Below, in pieces: positions 54,100 through 63,488 of a stretch of 64,000 nt of DNA (its first letter is position 1; each line of letters opens with the position of its first letter). The stretch is from Pseudactinotalea sp. HY158 (GTDB lineage: Bacteria; Actinomycetota; Actinomycetes; Actinomycetales; Beutenbergiaceae). Location of the stretch: positions 2,864,079 through 2,928,078 of the forward strand of contig NZ_CP045920.1 in the NCBI RefSeq assembly GCF_009660225.1. Direction: 5' to 3'. The translations under genes and the position numbers were made by a program. A model generated the notes under the pieces. That model was not told where the DNA came from and ran no database searches. It worked only from the letters and a program-made list of their open reading frames with translations.

Positions 54100-55320
54100 A
54101 TGCCGCGTTCCCCGCTCGCCCTGGCAGCCCTGGCCACCGTGGCCGTGCCCGGATTGCGGCCGGTCGCGGCGCGCGCACCGCACACGGCCGGAGCCGACTT
54201 CGACGTCGCCGGCGTGCTCGATGCCGACGGCGGCCGGTGGATCGTCCGGGCACCGCGCAGCGACGCCGCGGGGGCGGCGATGGAGGGTGAGGTCGCCCTT
54301 CTCGCGGCCCTCGCCGCGGCTCGGGACGACGGGCGGCTGGCCGTCGACGTGCCGCGCCCGAGCGGCTTCGCGCCCCTGCCCGAGCACGGGCGCGCGATGG
54401 TCTATCCCGAGATCCTCGGCGACGAGCTCCGGGTCGACCGGCTCGGGGCGGGGCCGGGGATGTCCGCCCAGGTGGCCCGCGCGATCGCCTCCCTGCACGA
54501 ACTCCCGGTGGCCCTCGTCGCGGATGCCGGCCTGCCCGCCTACACCGCCGAGGAGTACCGGCGCCGGCGGCTCTCCGAGCTCGACGAGGCGGCCGCGACC
54601 GGGCACATCCCGACGCGCCTGCTCGGCCGGTGGGAGAGCGCCCTCGAGGACGTGCGGCTCTGGCGCTTCAGTCCGACCCCGGTCCACGGCGACCTCGCGG
54701 CCGAGCACGTGCTCGTGCGGGAGGCGCGGGTCGTGGGCATCATCGACTGGTCCGATGCGCGGGTCGCCGATCCGGCCGACGACCTCGCCTGGCTCCTGGC
54801 CGCGGCCCCGGAGCAGGCGCTCGACTCGATCCTCGAGGCGTACGCGCTGGCCCGCACCGAGGGCGCCGACGAACAGCTCCTGCCCCGCGCTGTGCTCGCG
54901 AGCGAGCTGGCCATCGTTCGCTGGCTCATGCACGGCGTGCGGGTCGGCGACGAGGAGGTCGTGGCCGACGCCGTCGCGATGCTCGCCGATCTCGACGCCG
55001 CGACGGCCGGCGCCGCCCCGATCTCCGGCCTGAGCCGGCGACACGCCGACCCCGCGCAGCCCGTGCAGCCGGCCGACCCCGCGCAGCCCGTGCAGCCGGA
55101 CGACCCCGCGCAGCCGGACGAGCAGCTCGGTGATCCGGATGTGGCCGCCGAGCCGGCGGCGGTGCCCGGGCCGAAGACTGCGTCCGAACCGGAGGCGCTC
55201 ACCGCGGAGATTCCGGTGCGCGCGGGGGACGACACCCCGACGACCGAGTTCGAGTTACCCCCCGCCTCGGCGGACGAGCCCGAACCGGAGCCCCCGGCCG
55301 GGCCTCAGCCCCCGGCCTGA
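54100..55320 (+). CDS. APH-like phosphotransferase (406 aa)
   Basis: Aminoglycoside/macrolide phosphotransferase fold. The catalytic loop is TPVHGDLAAEHVLVREARVV (H-G-D...), the metal-binding segment VVGIIDWSDARVADPADDLAW, and the N-lobe GRWIVRAPRSDAAGAAMEGE. The last 90 residues are a proline-, aspartate- and glutamate-rich tail with DPAQPVQP repeats. ATG 54100 was chosen; GTG/ATG codons back to 54052 are possible. In actinobacteria this gene is a frequent neighbour of nudC and adnAB. A resistance role is possible but not shown. Confidence 0.85.
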   Translation: MPRSPLALAALATVAVPGLRPVAARAPHTAGADFDVAGVLDADGGRWIVRAPRSDAAGAAMEGEVALLAALAAARDDGRLAVDVPRPSGFAPLPEHGRAMVYPEILGDELRVDRLGAGPGMSAQVARAIASLHELPVALVADAGLPAYTAEEYRRRRLSELDEAAATGHIPTRLLGRWESALEDVRLWRFSPTPVHGDLAAEHVLVREARVVGIIDWSDARVADPADDLAWLLAAAPEQALDSILEAYALARTEGADEQLLPRAVLASELAIVRWLMHGVRVGDEEVVADAVAMLADLDAATAGAAPISGLSRRHADPAQPVQPADPAQPVQPDDPAQPDEQLGDPDVAAEPAAVPGPKTASEPEALTAEIPVRAGDDTPTTEFELPPASADEPEPEPPAGPQPPA

Positions 55321-58300
55321 ACCGGCTCACCGAACCGGGCGAGGACCTCGAGGATCGCGTCCTCCCCGAGGTCGGAGCCGGCCACCGTGCGGTTCGCCGC
55401 CACGTAGTGGTAGGAGGCGCGCACCCGGTCCAGGGGTAGGTCGTGCGCGCGTGCCCACGCGAGTCGGTACAGCGCCAGCTGCAGATCGCGTGCTTCCTGC
55501 TCCTCGGCAGTGCGGGCCGGCGCGCCCGTCTTCCAGTCGACGATGTGGTCGGCGCCGTCCTCGTCGCGGAACACCGCATCGATCCGGCACCGGATGATCC
55601 GGCCCCCGATCGGCGTGTGCAGGTCGGCCTCGACCCGGATCGGGCTGCGCGCGGCCCAGGCGGAGGCGTGGAAGGCCGTGATGAGCTCCTCGACATCGGA
55701 CTCGCCCGCGGTCTCGTCGTCCGCCCCGGGCAGCACCTCCCAGTCGAGCAGGGTCGAGGCACCGAAATAGCGCTCGACCCACGCGTGGAAGGTCGTGCCC
55801 CGGCGGGCGTGGGTGCTCGGCTCCATCGGCACGGGCCGGCGCCGATTGCGCTCGAACGTCTCGGCGTCCTGGGCGAGGCGCACCACGGCCGAGGCGCTCA
55901 GGTGGCCGGCGCCGGTCGCGGCCGGCGGTGCGGCGGCGTCCCGTTCGGCCAGCAGCAGCTCGGCCTCGTCGCGCCACGCGTCGATGAGCGGATCGGCCGC
56001 CGGCGCCTCGCCCGCGAGGAGCCGCTGCCAGTAGTCGCGGGACGGCCCCGGGCCGGGCCAGCGCGCCTCGGCCCCCGCGGACGTCGCCGGGTCGCCCTCG
56101 TGGACCGAGGCCACCGGCCACGGTCCCCCCGTATCGGCGCCCGCACGCACCGCCTCCCCCAGGAACAGCGAGGGCGTGTTCGCCTCCTTGCGCCCGCTCC
56201 AGAAGGAGCCGGTGAGCAGCAGGTGATCGCGGGCCCGGGTGAGCGCGACGTATGCCAGTCGGCGGTCCTCACGCACGAGGCGGTCCCCCTCGGCATGGAG
56301 GAAGTCCGCCCAGACCCCGGCCAGCTCGCCGTGGGTGAGCGCCTGTTCGTGGTCGAACGCGGGCAGGTGGTCGACGTCGCCGCGCAGTTCGTACGGCAGC
56401 AGCGAGGCGTGGGTCAGCCAGCCCTTCGAGAGCCGGTCGCCCTGCCGGTTCGGTGCGGTCTTGGGGAAGTCGCCCTCGTTGAGCCCGGCCACGACGACCG
56501 CATCCCATTCGAGCCCCTTGGAGGCGTGGATCGTCATCACCTGAACGGCCCTCGGGTCGGGTTCGATCTCGGCGGTCGCAAGCCCCTTCTCCTCCTCGTA
56601 CGCGACGTCGAGCCACGCGAGGAAGGCCGCCAGCGTGCTGCCGCCGCCCACGTGCATGGAGGCTCCGGCGAACCGCTGGAAGTCCGCGGCGACGGCGACG
56701 AACTCGTCGAGGTGGGTCCGCGGGTTCCGGGTGCCGGCGGCGGCATGGGCGAGCACCTCGATGTCCAGGCCCAGAAGCCGTTCGGTCGCGAGCACCAGTT
56801 CCGGCAGTGGGAGCTGGGCCAGCGAGCGGATCGCCCGGAGCACACCGGCGAGGTCGCCCAGCCGATCACGGGCGGGGTCGGAGAGGTCGTGCCCTGCCGG
56901 AGAGACCCATCCGGGTGGGGGCGGGTGCTCGATCGCCTCGACGATGCTCGCCTGCTCGGCCTCCTCCCGGTCGGTGTGCTCGCGCGCTCGATCGACCTGC
57001 CTGCGCGCCCAGTGCGACAGCGCCATGAGGTCGCGCGCGCCGATCCCGACGCCGGGCCCGGTGAGCAGCCGCATGAGCACGTCGCCGCGGCTGGGATCGT
57101 GGGCGACCTGCAGGGCCGCCCACAGGTCGTTCACCTCGGGGGTGTCGAGGAGCCCGCCGAGGCCGCCGACCTGGAACGGGATCCCGGCGGCGGCGAGGGT
57201 CCGGGTGATCTCCGGGAAGAAGGCGCGCTTGCGGCACAGGATGGCCGCGGTCGGCGGGGCCGAGCCGCCGGCTCGCCCCCACCCGAGGCCGGTGAGGAAG
57301 CGGGTGATCGTCTCGGCCTCGTCGGCGGCCGTCTCGGGGTAGCGGGCGTGGACCTCCCCGGCGGGGGCGTCCGGCCGGGGCCGCAGCGGGCACGACGGCC
57401 TCGAGCGCGGGTGACGCCTCCTCGGAGCGCAGCGGCGCGGCCACCTTGTTCGCCACGGCGAGGACGGCCTCGGCGTTGCGCCACGCGGTGCTCAGGGTGG
57501 CGATGTCGGCGGCAGCCCCGTCCGCCCGGGGGAACGCGCGCGGGAAGTCGAGCAACGTGCCCGCGGCCGCCCCCCGCCAACCGTAGATCGCCTGGTTCGG
57601 GTCGCCGACGGCGGTCACGGGATGACCGCGGCCGGTCTCGACCTCCCCGGAGAACAGCGCCCGCAGGAGTTGCACCTGCGCGATCGAGGTGTCCTGGTAC
57701 TCGTCGAGCAGCACGACCCGATAGTGGTCGCGTTCCGCCCGACCAACGGCCCCGACGCGCTGGGCGATGGTCGCCGCCGTGCGCACCTGGTCGCCGAAGT
57801 CCACGACGTTGCGCTCGTGCTTGAGTCGCTGATACGCCTCGACCATGGCGAGGATCTCGATCCGTTCCCCGAGCGAGGCGATCAGGTGGCGGATCTCGGC
57901 GCGGGGAGCGCGCTGACGGCCGGCGGCCTCCTTGCCCGACAGGTCGGTGGCGAGCGTGCGCAGATACGCCGTCGCCTCCCGGGTGGTGAGCCCGTGTTCG
58001 GCGAGTTCACCCGAGAGCGCCGTGACCGCGGCGACGAGGGTTCCCGGCGCGGCGCCGCTGCTCAGCGGCTCCGCCCAGGTCTGCACGACCTCGGCCGCGA
58101 GCTGAAAGGTGCCCGCCTCCCCGATGAGGGTGGTGTCGGGGTCGATCCCCGCCCGGAGCGCGTGATCGGTCACGATCCCGGCGGCGTAGGAGTTGTAGGT
58201 GGAGATGCGCGGCTGGTCGTCCAGGTCCAGCTCCGGGTCCAGGTCCCGCACGGAGCGCAGCCGCCGCCGCACCCGGTCGGCGAGTTCGGCCGCGGCCTTG

Positions 58301-58515
58301 CGGGTGAACGTGAGGCCGAGGATCTGCTCGGGCGCGACGAGTCCGTTGGCCACGAGGTAGACGACCCTCGAGGCCATGGTCGCGGTCTTGCCGGAGCCGG
58401 CTCCGGCGATGACCAGCTGCGGTTCGAGGGGAGCCTCGATCACCGCCTGCTGTTCGGGCGTGGGCGGGTGCTCCCCGAGCGCGACCGCCAGCTCGAACGC
58501 GTTCCACCGCACCAT
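55305..58515 (-). pseudogene. adnB: AdnB-like helicase-nuclease, frame broken near 57360-57390
   Basis: ATG 58515 starts VRWNAFELAVALGEHPPTPE with motif I VIAGAGSGKTATMASRVVYL, motif II VLLDEYQDTSIAQVQLL and motif III VGDPNQAIYGWRGAAAG. After ASPALEAVVPAAAPAG the frame shifts by one base into APAGEVHARYPETAADEAET and continues to 55305 with motif V VMTIHASKGLEWDAVVVAGL, motif VI VALTRARDHLLLTG and the nuclease site RIDAVFRDEDGADHIVDWKT. The joined product has about 1,070 residues, like AdnB, which resects double-strand breaks with AdnA. Both halves are well conserved and the shift lies in a C-rich run, so sequencing error is quite possible. It starts on the adnA stop (TGATG). Confidence 0.88.
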
Positions 58516-61500
58516 CAGGCCTCCTCCGTCGTGCCGGGGCGGCCCAGCCGGGCGCCCGCGTCCTGCACGGGGCAGGAGCGGCGCACCGGGCACGACCGGC
58601 ACGTGTCGTTCACGCGGGCCGTGAACTCGCCGCCCGCCATCGTCTCGGCCACGCCCTCGACCATCTCCCGCGCCCAGCCGGGGTCGACCGCATCGGCGAG
58701 CGGGCCCTGTTCGCGCACGGACGCGCTCTTGTGGGTGCTGCCCACGTAGACCAGGGAGGCGCCGGCGGCGGGCCGGTCCGCGTCGAAGGCGCCGGCGTCC
58801 ACGGCGAGCTGGTATGCGCCGAGCTGGGGATGGTGGGGCACCTCGTCCGCCGGGACCACCACCTTGCCCGTCTTGAGATCGACGATGTGCGGGCCGTCCG
58901 CGCGGTGCTCGATCCGGTCGACCCGCCCCCGCAGCACCGTGGCGGGCTCCGTCGGCAGCCGCACCTCGAAGGCCCGCTCGGTCTCGACCTCGTATCCGTG
59001 CGAGGCGACGTACCCGGCGAGCTTGTGCATCATCACCTCGGCGCGGGCGCGCTCGCGGCGTGCGAGGGCCGTCTCGGGCAGTCCGAGTTCGGGCCATCGC
59101 CGCTCGAGTTCGGCGAGGAGCTCGGACTCCGCCGCGCGGGGCAGGTCGGCGGCGATGTCGTGCACGAGGTCGCCGACGTTCTGGGCGTTGCTGCTGCGCG
59201 CCTGCCCGCCCGCGGCGGTGAGGAACCACCGCAGCGGGCACGTCACCGCGGTCTCGATCGCCGACGGCGAGACCGTCACGTGCGCATCGGGCTCGCCCGT
59301 CACGACGAGCGGGAGGTCGCTGCTCCAGGGCACGAGGCCCGGCCAGCGGGACGGATCGGCCTCGCGCACCTGTGCCCGGGCCAGGTCGCGCAGCAGTCCG
59401 CCCGCCGCCCGGGCCCGCGCGCTCGGCACCCCCGTGGGGGCCCCGACGGCGCCCCCGGCGGGGCGGGCGGCGGCCCGGAGCCGGCCCACGAGGCCGCGCA
59501 GATCGAGCGGCGGCTCGACCCGCGTGATCGGCGGGGCGTCGCCCGCCGGCAGGAGGGCATCGAGGAAGCCGGAGGGGCGGGTATCGGTGTCGAGCACGCA
59601 GGTGAGCAGGAGCCGGGAACGGGCACGCGAGCAGGCGCTGACGAACGTGCGCAGCTCGTCGTCGCGGACCTGCCTGCGGGCGAGGCGCCACCGGTCGACG
59701 TCGGCGGTGGCCGTCTCGGGTCCGTGCCGCTGTGAGGCGATATCGGCCAGGTGCGCGGCCCCGAGCACGGTGTCCCGGATGCGCAGGTCGGGCCAGACCT
59801 CGTCCTGGACGCCCGCGACGATCACGACCTCCCACTCCCCGCCGGCGGCCGAGGCGGCCGTGTGCACGGCGACGGTGCGGCCCTGGGTCGCGCGGGCCGC
59901 GAGCGTGTCCGCGGGGAAGTCCTGGCCGGCGAGGTGGTGCAGGAAGGCCGAGGGCCCGGCCCCGGCGGTGCGGTCGGTGAACTGCTCCGCCGCCGTGAAC
60001 AGCGCGACCATCGCGTCGAGGTCGGCGTCGGCGCGGTCGGCCCCGGCCCCGCCGGCGAGCGCCCGCTCCTGCCACGTGTCGGCCAGGTCGAGGGCCTGCC
60101 ACATGCGCCACAGCACCATCTCGGTGCCGAGCCCGCCGGCGTGGGCGGCCCGGCCCGCGGCGAGCATGGCGGCCATCGCCGCCGGGGCCGCGCGCACCGT
60201 GGGCGGCAGCCCGGCGAGCAGGTCCGGATCGGCGAGGGCGGCGGCGAGGAGGTCGGCCGAGTCGGCGGCGCCGGCCGCGCGCAGCTCCCGTCGCAGGCGG
60301 CGCAGCCCGACCGGGTCGACGCCCCCGATCACGGAGGTGAGCAGGCCGATCGCCTCGGGCCCGGTGAGACTCGGTTCCTCCCGGGTGACGACTTCGAGCG
60401 CCAGCAGGAACGGCAGCACCGCGGCCTCCTCCCGGAGCGGCCGGTCGGGCGCCTGGGTCTGCAGCGGGATCCCCGCCAGCCGCAGCTGCCGGCGCACGGG
60501 GACGAGCTGCTGATGGCCGCGCACGATGACGGCCAGCCGTGACCACGGCACGCCCTCGAGCAGGTGCGCCTCCCGCAGCCGGCGCGCGATATAGGCGTGC
60601 TCCTGCGCCGGGGATCCCAGCACGCGCAGCTCCACCGCACCGCCCGCCCGCTCGACGCCGGCTGTCGCCCCGGCCTCTGCGCCATCCGCGGCATCGACGG
60701 CATCGGCGGCATCGGCGCCATCGCCGGCATCGCCCGGGGGCCCGACGGGAGGCCGGCGCCGAGCGGGCACGGCGATCGGGGGAAGCGGCAGGCTCAGCCG
60801 ATGCACGAACCCGGCGAGTTCACCGCCGTGCCGGTGCCGGGTGGCGAGCAGGTGGGTGCGCGCCCCGAGGGCCCCCTCCCCCGATCCGACCGGCCGGGTG
60901 GCGGTATGCACGAGGGCGGGCACGGCGCCGCGAAACGACTGCACGGCCACATCCGGTTCGGCGAAGGCGGCGACCCGCGCGCCGGTGCCGTCCAGCTCGC
61001 CCAGGAGCCGCGCGGTGGCCAGGGTGGCGTCCTGGTAGTCGTCGTGGACCACGAACTCGAGGTCGCCGAGGGGATCTCCGGCTCGGGCGAGGACCTGCAC
61101 CGCCTGGTCGAGGATCGTGGACGCGTCGTAGCGGGCCCCCCGATCGGGGGTCAGCTCTCCGAGGACGGTCACGTCGGTGTACTCCGCGAGCACCCGCCCG
61201 GCCGCGACCCATTCGGGGCGGTCGTGCCGGTGGCCCCATTCCTCCAGGGACGGCCCGTCGAGCCCCGCCTCGGCGGCGCGCATGAGCAGGTCCCGCAGTT
61301 CGTCGCGGAAGGCCCGCAGCCGCTGCATCTGCGGGGTGATCGCATCGGGCCAGCCGACCCGCGCCCCCTCCCCCGACAGGTGCCCCTCGATCAGGTCGCC
61401 GAGGATCTGATCCTGATCGGGACCCGTGAGCAGGGTCGGCGCGGGCCGGCCCGCCCGCTGGGCGGCGAGCCGCAGGATCGTGAAGGCGAGCGACGCCGGC

Positions 61501-61778
61501 GTGCGCACGAGGGTGCGCGAGGTCGTGCGGCCCAGCCGGGCGGAGACCTCCTCGCCGATGAGGGCGGCCGCCCGTCTCGAGGGCACGAGCAGCACGGCCC
61601 GGTCGGGATCGTTCGCACGGCACCAGTCGAGGAACACCTCGACCGCCGTGGTCGTCTTCCCCGATCCGGGCGGGCCGAGCACCACGTGGTTCCCGCCCGC
61701 GAGCACCGCGTCGTGCACCTCCTGCTGGGCGGCGTCCAGCCGGAGGCCGGATCTCGGGGGGACGAGCTGCGTGGTCAT
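58515..61778 (-). CDS. adnA: AdnA-like helicase-nuclease subunit (1087 aa)
   Basis: Partner of AdnB in the actinobacterial DNA end-resection motor. Motif I is GPPGSGKTTTAVEVFLDWCR (about residues 40-60). The motor is diverged, with motif II VVHDDYQDATLATARLL. The C-terminal RecB-like nuclease has RVDRIEHRADGPHIVDLKTG and iron-sulfur cysteines in ETAVTCPLRWFL and DTCRSCPVRRSCPVQ (one plus three). ATG 61778 (MTTQLVPPRSG) was chosen over the 19-codon extension. An alanine/aspartate-rich linker (about 350-375) is low complexity. Confidence 0.92.
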   Translation of the reverse strand: MTTQLVPPRSGLRLDAAQQEVHDAVLAGGNHVVLGPPGSGKTTTAVEVFLDWCRANDPDRAVLLVPSRRAAALIGEEVSARLGRTTSRTLVRTPASLAFTILRLAAQRAGRPAPTLLTGPDQDQILGDLIEGHLSGEGARVGWPDAITPQMQRLRAFRDELRDLLMRAAEAGLDGPSLEEWGHRHDRPEWVAAGRVLAEYTDVTVLGELTPDRGARYDASTILDQAVQVLARAGDPLGDLEFVVHDDYQDATLATARLLGELDGTGARVAAFAEPDVAVQSFRGAVPALVHTATRPVGSGEGALGARTHLLATRHRHGGELAGFVHRLSLPLPPIAVPARRRPPVGPPGDAGDGADAADAVDAADGAEAGATAGVERAGGAVELRVLGSPAQEHAYIARRLREAHLLEGVPWSRLAVIVRGHQQLVPVRRQLRLAGIPLQTQAPDRPLREEAAVLPFLLALEVVTREEPSLTGPEAIGLLTSVIGGVDPVGLRRLRRELRAAGAADSADLLAAALADPDLLAGLPPTVRAAPAAMAAMLAAGRAAHAGGLGTEMVLWRMWQALDLADTWQERALAGGAGADRADADLDAMVALFTAAEQFTDRTAGAGPSAFLHHLAGQDFPADTLAARATQGRTVAVHTAASAAGGEWEVVIVAGVQDEVWPDLRIRDTVLGAAHLADIASQRHGPETATADVDRWRLARRQVRDDELRTFVSACSRARSRLLLTCVLDTDTRPSGFLDALLPAGDAPPITRVEPPLDLRGLVGRLRAAARPAGGAVGAPTGVPSARARAAGGLLRDLARAQVREADPSRWPGLVPWSSDLPLVVTGEPDAHVTVSPSAIETAVTCPLRWFLTAAGGQARSSNAQNVGDLVHDIAADLPRAAESELLAELERRWPELGLPETALARRERARAEVMMHKLAGYVASHGYEVETERAFEVRLPTEPATVLRGRVDRIEHRADGPHIVDLKTGKVVVPADEVPHHPQLGAYQLAVDAGAFDADRPAAGASLVYVGSTHKSASVREQGPLADAVDPGWAREMVEGVAETMAGGEFTARVNDTCRSCPVRRSCPVQDAGARLGRPGTTEEA

Positions 61779-61852
61779 GTGGACATCACAGCAGACCCCG
61801 CCGACACGGGCTCGACGGCACGGCAGCACCGTCACTATGGCTCACGGGCGGC

Positions 61853-62710
61853 TCACGGGCGGGGCCAGCCGTTCGGCTCGCAGCCTCCCAGGGTGATGGT
61901 CTGCTGCACCATGACCGGCGCGAGGGCCCCGGCGGCGGGGCAGGTGCGGTGCTGGTGGCCGAGCAGGTGCCCGACCTCGTGGTTGACCAGGTACCGGCGG
62001 TACTCGGTGATCGAACCGCCGCCGTCGGCGAAGGGCTCGGCCCCGTCGATCCACCGCTGCGCGTTGAGCGCGGCGTGCCCGTAGCGGCCGCACGAGTACA
62101 GGCTGTTCGTGGCGAGCGGGGCGCACAGGTCGTCGACGGTCCCCGGACTCGCCACGAGCACCCGCAGGTCGGGGTCCTCGCCGTCGGTGCGGGCGAAGCT
62201 GAGCGAGCCGTCCCCACCCCAGGAACGGTCGTCGTTGAGCGTGTCCATGACGAAGTCGCCGAAGTCGGACAGGAGCATCGGCAGGCCCCACTCCATCTCG
62301 ATGCGCACGGTGCGCACCTCCCGATCCGGGTGCGGCGCGGGCTCACTGCCCGGAAGCACGACGAGCTCGCCGTCGAGCCGGTCCGGCACGTCGTGGGTGA
62401 GCACTCCCGCGAGCTCGTCCGGGGTCGGCGGCGGGGGCGTCGTCGGGCTTGGGGACGGCGTCCGCTCGCCCGCGCTCGCCCGTGCCGTGGGCGAGCGGGT
62501 CGGCTCGGGCGTACCGGTGGGCTCGGGCGTTCCGGTGGGCTCGGGGGTCGCCGTGGGCTCGGCCACCGTGCCGGCAGTGCCGGCAGTGCCGGCAGTATCG
62601 CCCGTGTCGGTGTCGGAATCACGCCCGAACGCGAACCACGCGAGCGCCACCGCGAGGACGACCGCGAGGGCGACCACGAGGATCGTGCGGGGGGTCCGTC
62701 GAGTCGGCAT
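61853..62710 (-). CDS. DUF3152 secreted metzincin-like protein (285 aa)
   Basis: N-terminal membrane anchor or signal (TILVVALAVVLAVALAWFAF, about 9-28), a linker of TAG, PEPTGT and proline repeats (about 33-100), then the DUF3152 domain. LVNHEVGHLLGHQHRTCPAA contains HExGHxxGHxH, a metzincin-type zinc-binding consensus, and YSCGRYGHAALNAQRWIDGA precedes it. A secreted zinc protease is a reasonable inference. Family members such as Rv3207c are uncharacterised. An ATG three codons upstream (62719) is possible. Confidence 0.88.
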   Translation of the reverse strand: MPTRRTPRTILVVALAVVLAVALAWFAFGRDSDTDTGDTAGTAGTAGTVAEPTATPEPTGTPEPTGTPEPTRSPTARASAGERTPSPSPTTPPPPTPDELAGVLTHDVPDRLDGELVVLPGSEPAPHPDREVRTVRIEMEWGLPMLLSDFGDFVMDTLNDDRSWGGDGSLSFARTDGEDPDLRVLVASPGTVDDLCAPLATNSLYSCGRYGHAALNAQRWIDGAEPFADGGGSITEYRRYLVNHEVGHLLGHQHRTCPAAGALAPVMVQQTITLGGCEPNGWPRP

Positions 62711-62832
62711 GACTTCCATCGTGCCATCAGTTCGGGGGCAGCACCGCCGCGGGCCTACGATGGGGACTCGTGCGCCGAGCGGCGCACGATTTCGAAGGAG
62801 CCGAGGCAGCCATTCCTGCCGGCCAGGAAGCG

Positions 62833-63090
62833 ATGAAGGTGGAGAGCGTGCGGATCACTATCGGAGTGCAGAACGTCGCCCGGGAGCTCAACGTCGAACT
62901 CGACGACTCGACCGGCGGCGCCACCGACCCGGCGGCCGTCGCGGCGCAGGTGAGCGAGGCGGTCGCCACGGAGGACGGTGTGCTCGACCTCACCGACGCG
63001 AAGGGGAACCGCATCATCGTTCCGGCGCGCTCCCTCGCGTACGTGCACGTCGGGGTCGACGAGCAGCGGTTCATCGGCTTCAGCGCCTGA
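62833..63090 (+). CDS. DUF3107 family protein (85 aa)
   Basis: VRITIGVQNVARELNVELDD and GVLDLTDAKGNRIIVPARSLAYVHVG are the two conserved blocks of DUF3107, a small cytosolic actinobacterial family (M. tuberculosis TB9.4, Rv3208A). ATG 62833 is used; the GTG five codons later would match the family start equally well. Function unknown. Confidence 0.85.
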   Translation: MKVESVRITIGVQNVARELNVELDDSTGGATDPAAVAAQVSEAVATEDGVLDLTDAKGNRIIVPARSLAYVHVGVDEQRFIGFSA

Positions 63091-63488
63091 GGCCGTCCGA
63101 CCCGCATCCGGGCCGCATCCGGGCCGAATCCGGGCGACACCCGGCCACACAGACCGCCCGGGTCACGCCGCACCGGTGGCGGTGGGCCGGGCCACACTTG
63201 CCCGCCGTCCGGGCTATTTCGGTGCGCCCGCGCTACAGTGGACCCGTACGGGTTGCCCGGTCGCAACGGTCGAACACGTCGCCACTATGAACTCCCGCCT
63301 CCCCCGGTCCCGTCCGGACGGCGCGGAGAGCCCGGTTCCCTTCTCGATTCTTCGCTCGCTCCTGGAGCACATGGAGCACATGGAGCACACGGAGAATTCC
63401 GCGGAGCAGGAGCCGGCAGGAAATCTCGCGATCGGCTGCCGGCAGCAGCACGCGTCCGACCGGGCGCGTCCCAGCGTTCCGAGGGACT
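63091..63488. other. 398-base intergenic region with two short tandem arrays
   Basis: CCGCATCCGGG-type 11-base units (63102-63134, three copies plus a partial) lie just after the DUF3107 stop. TGGAGCACA is repeated three times at 63363-63389. No gene is convincing. A long 5' leader for the helicase gene is likely, as is common for cold-inducible DEAD-box genes, but no riboswitch class is recognised. Confidence 0.5.
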
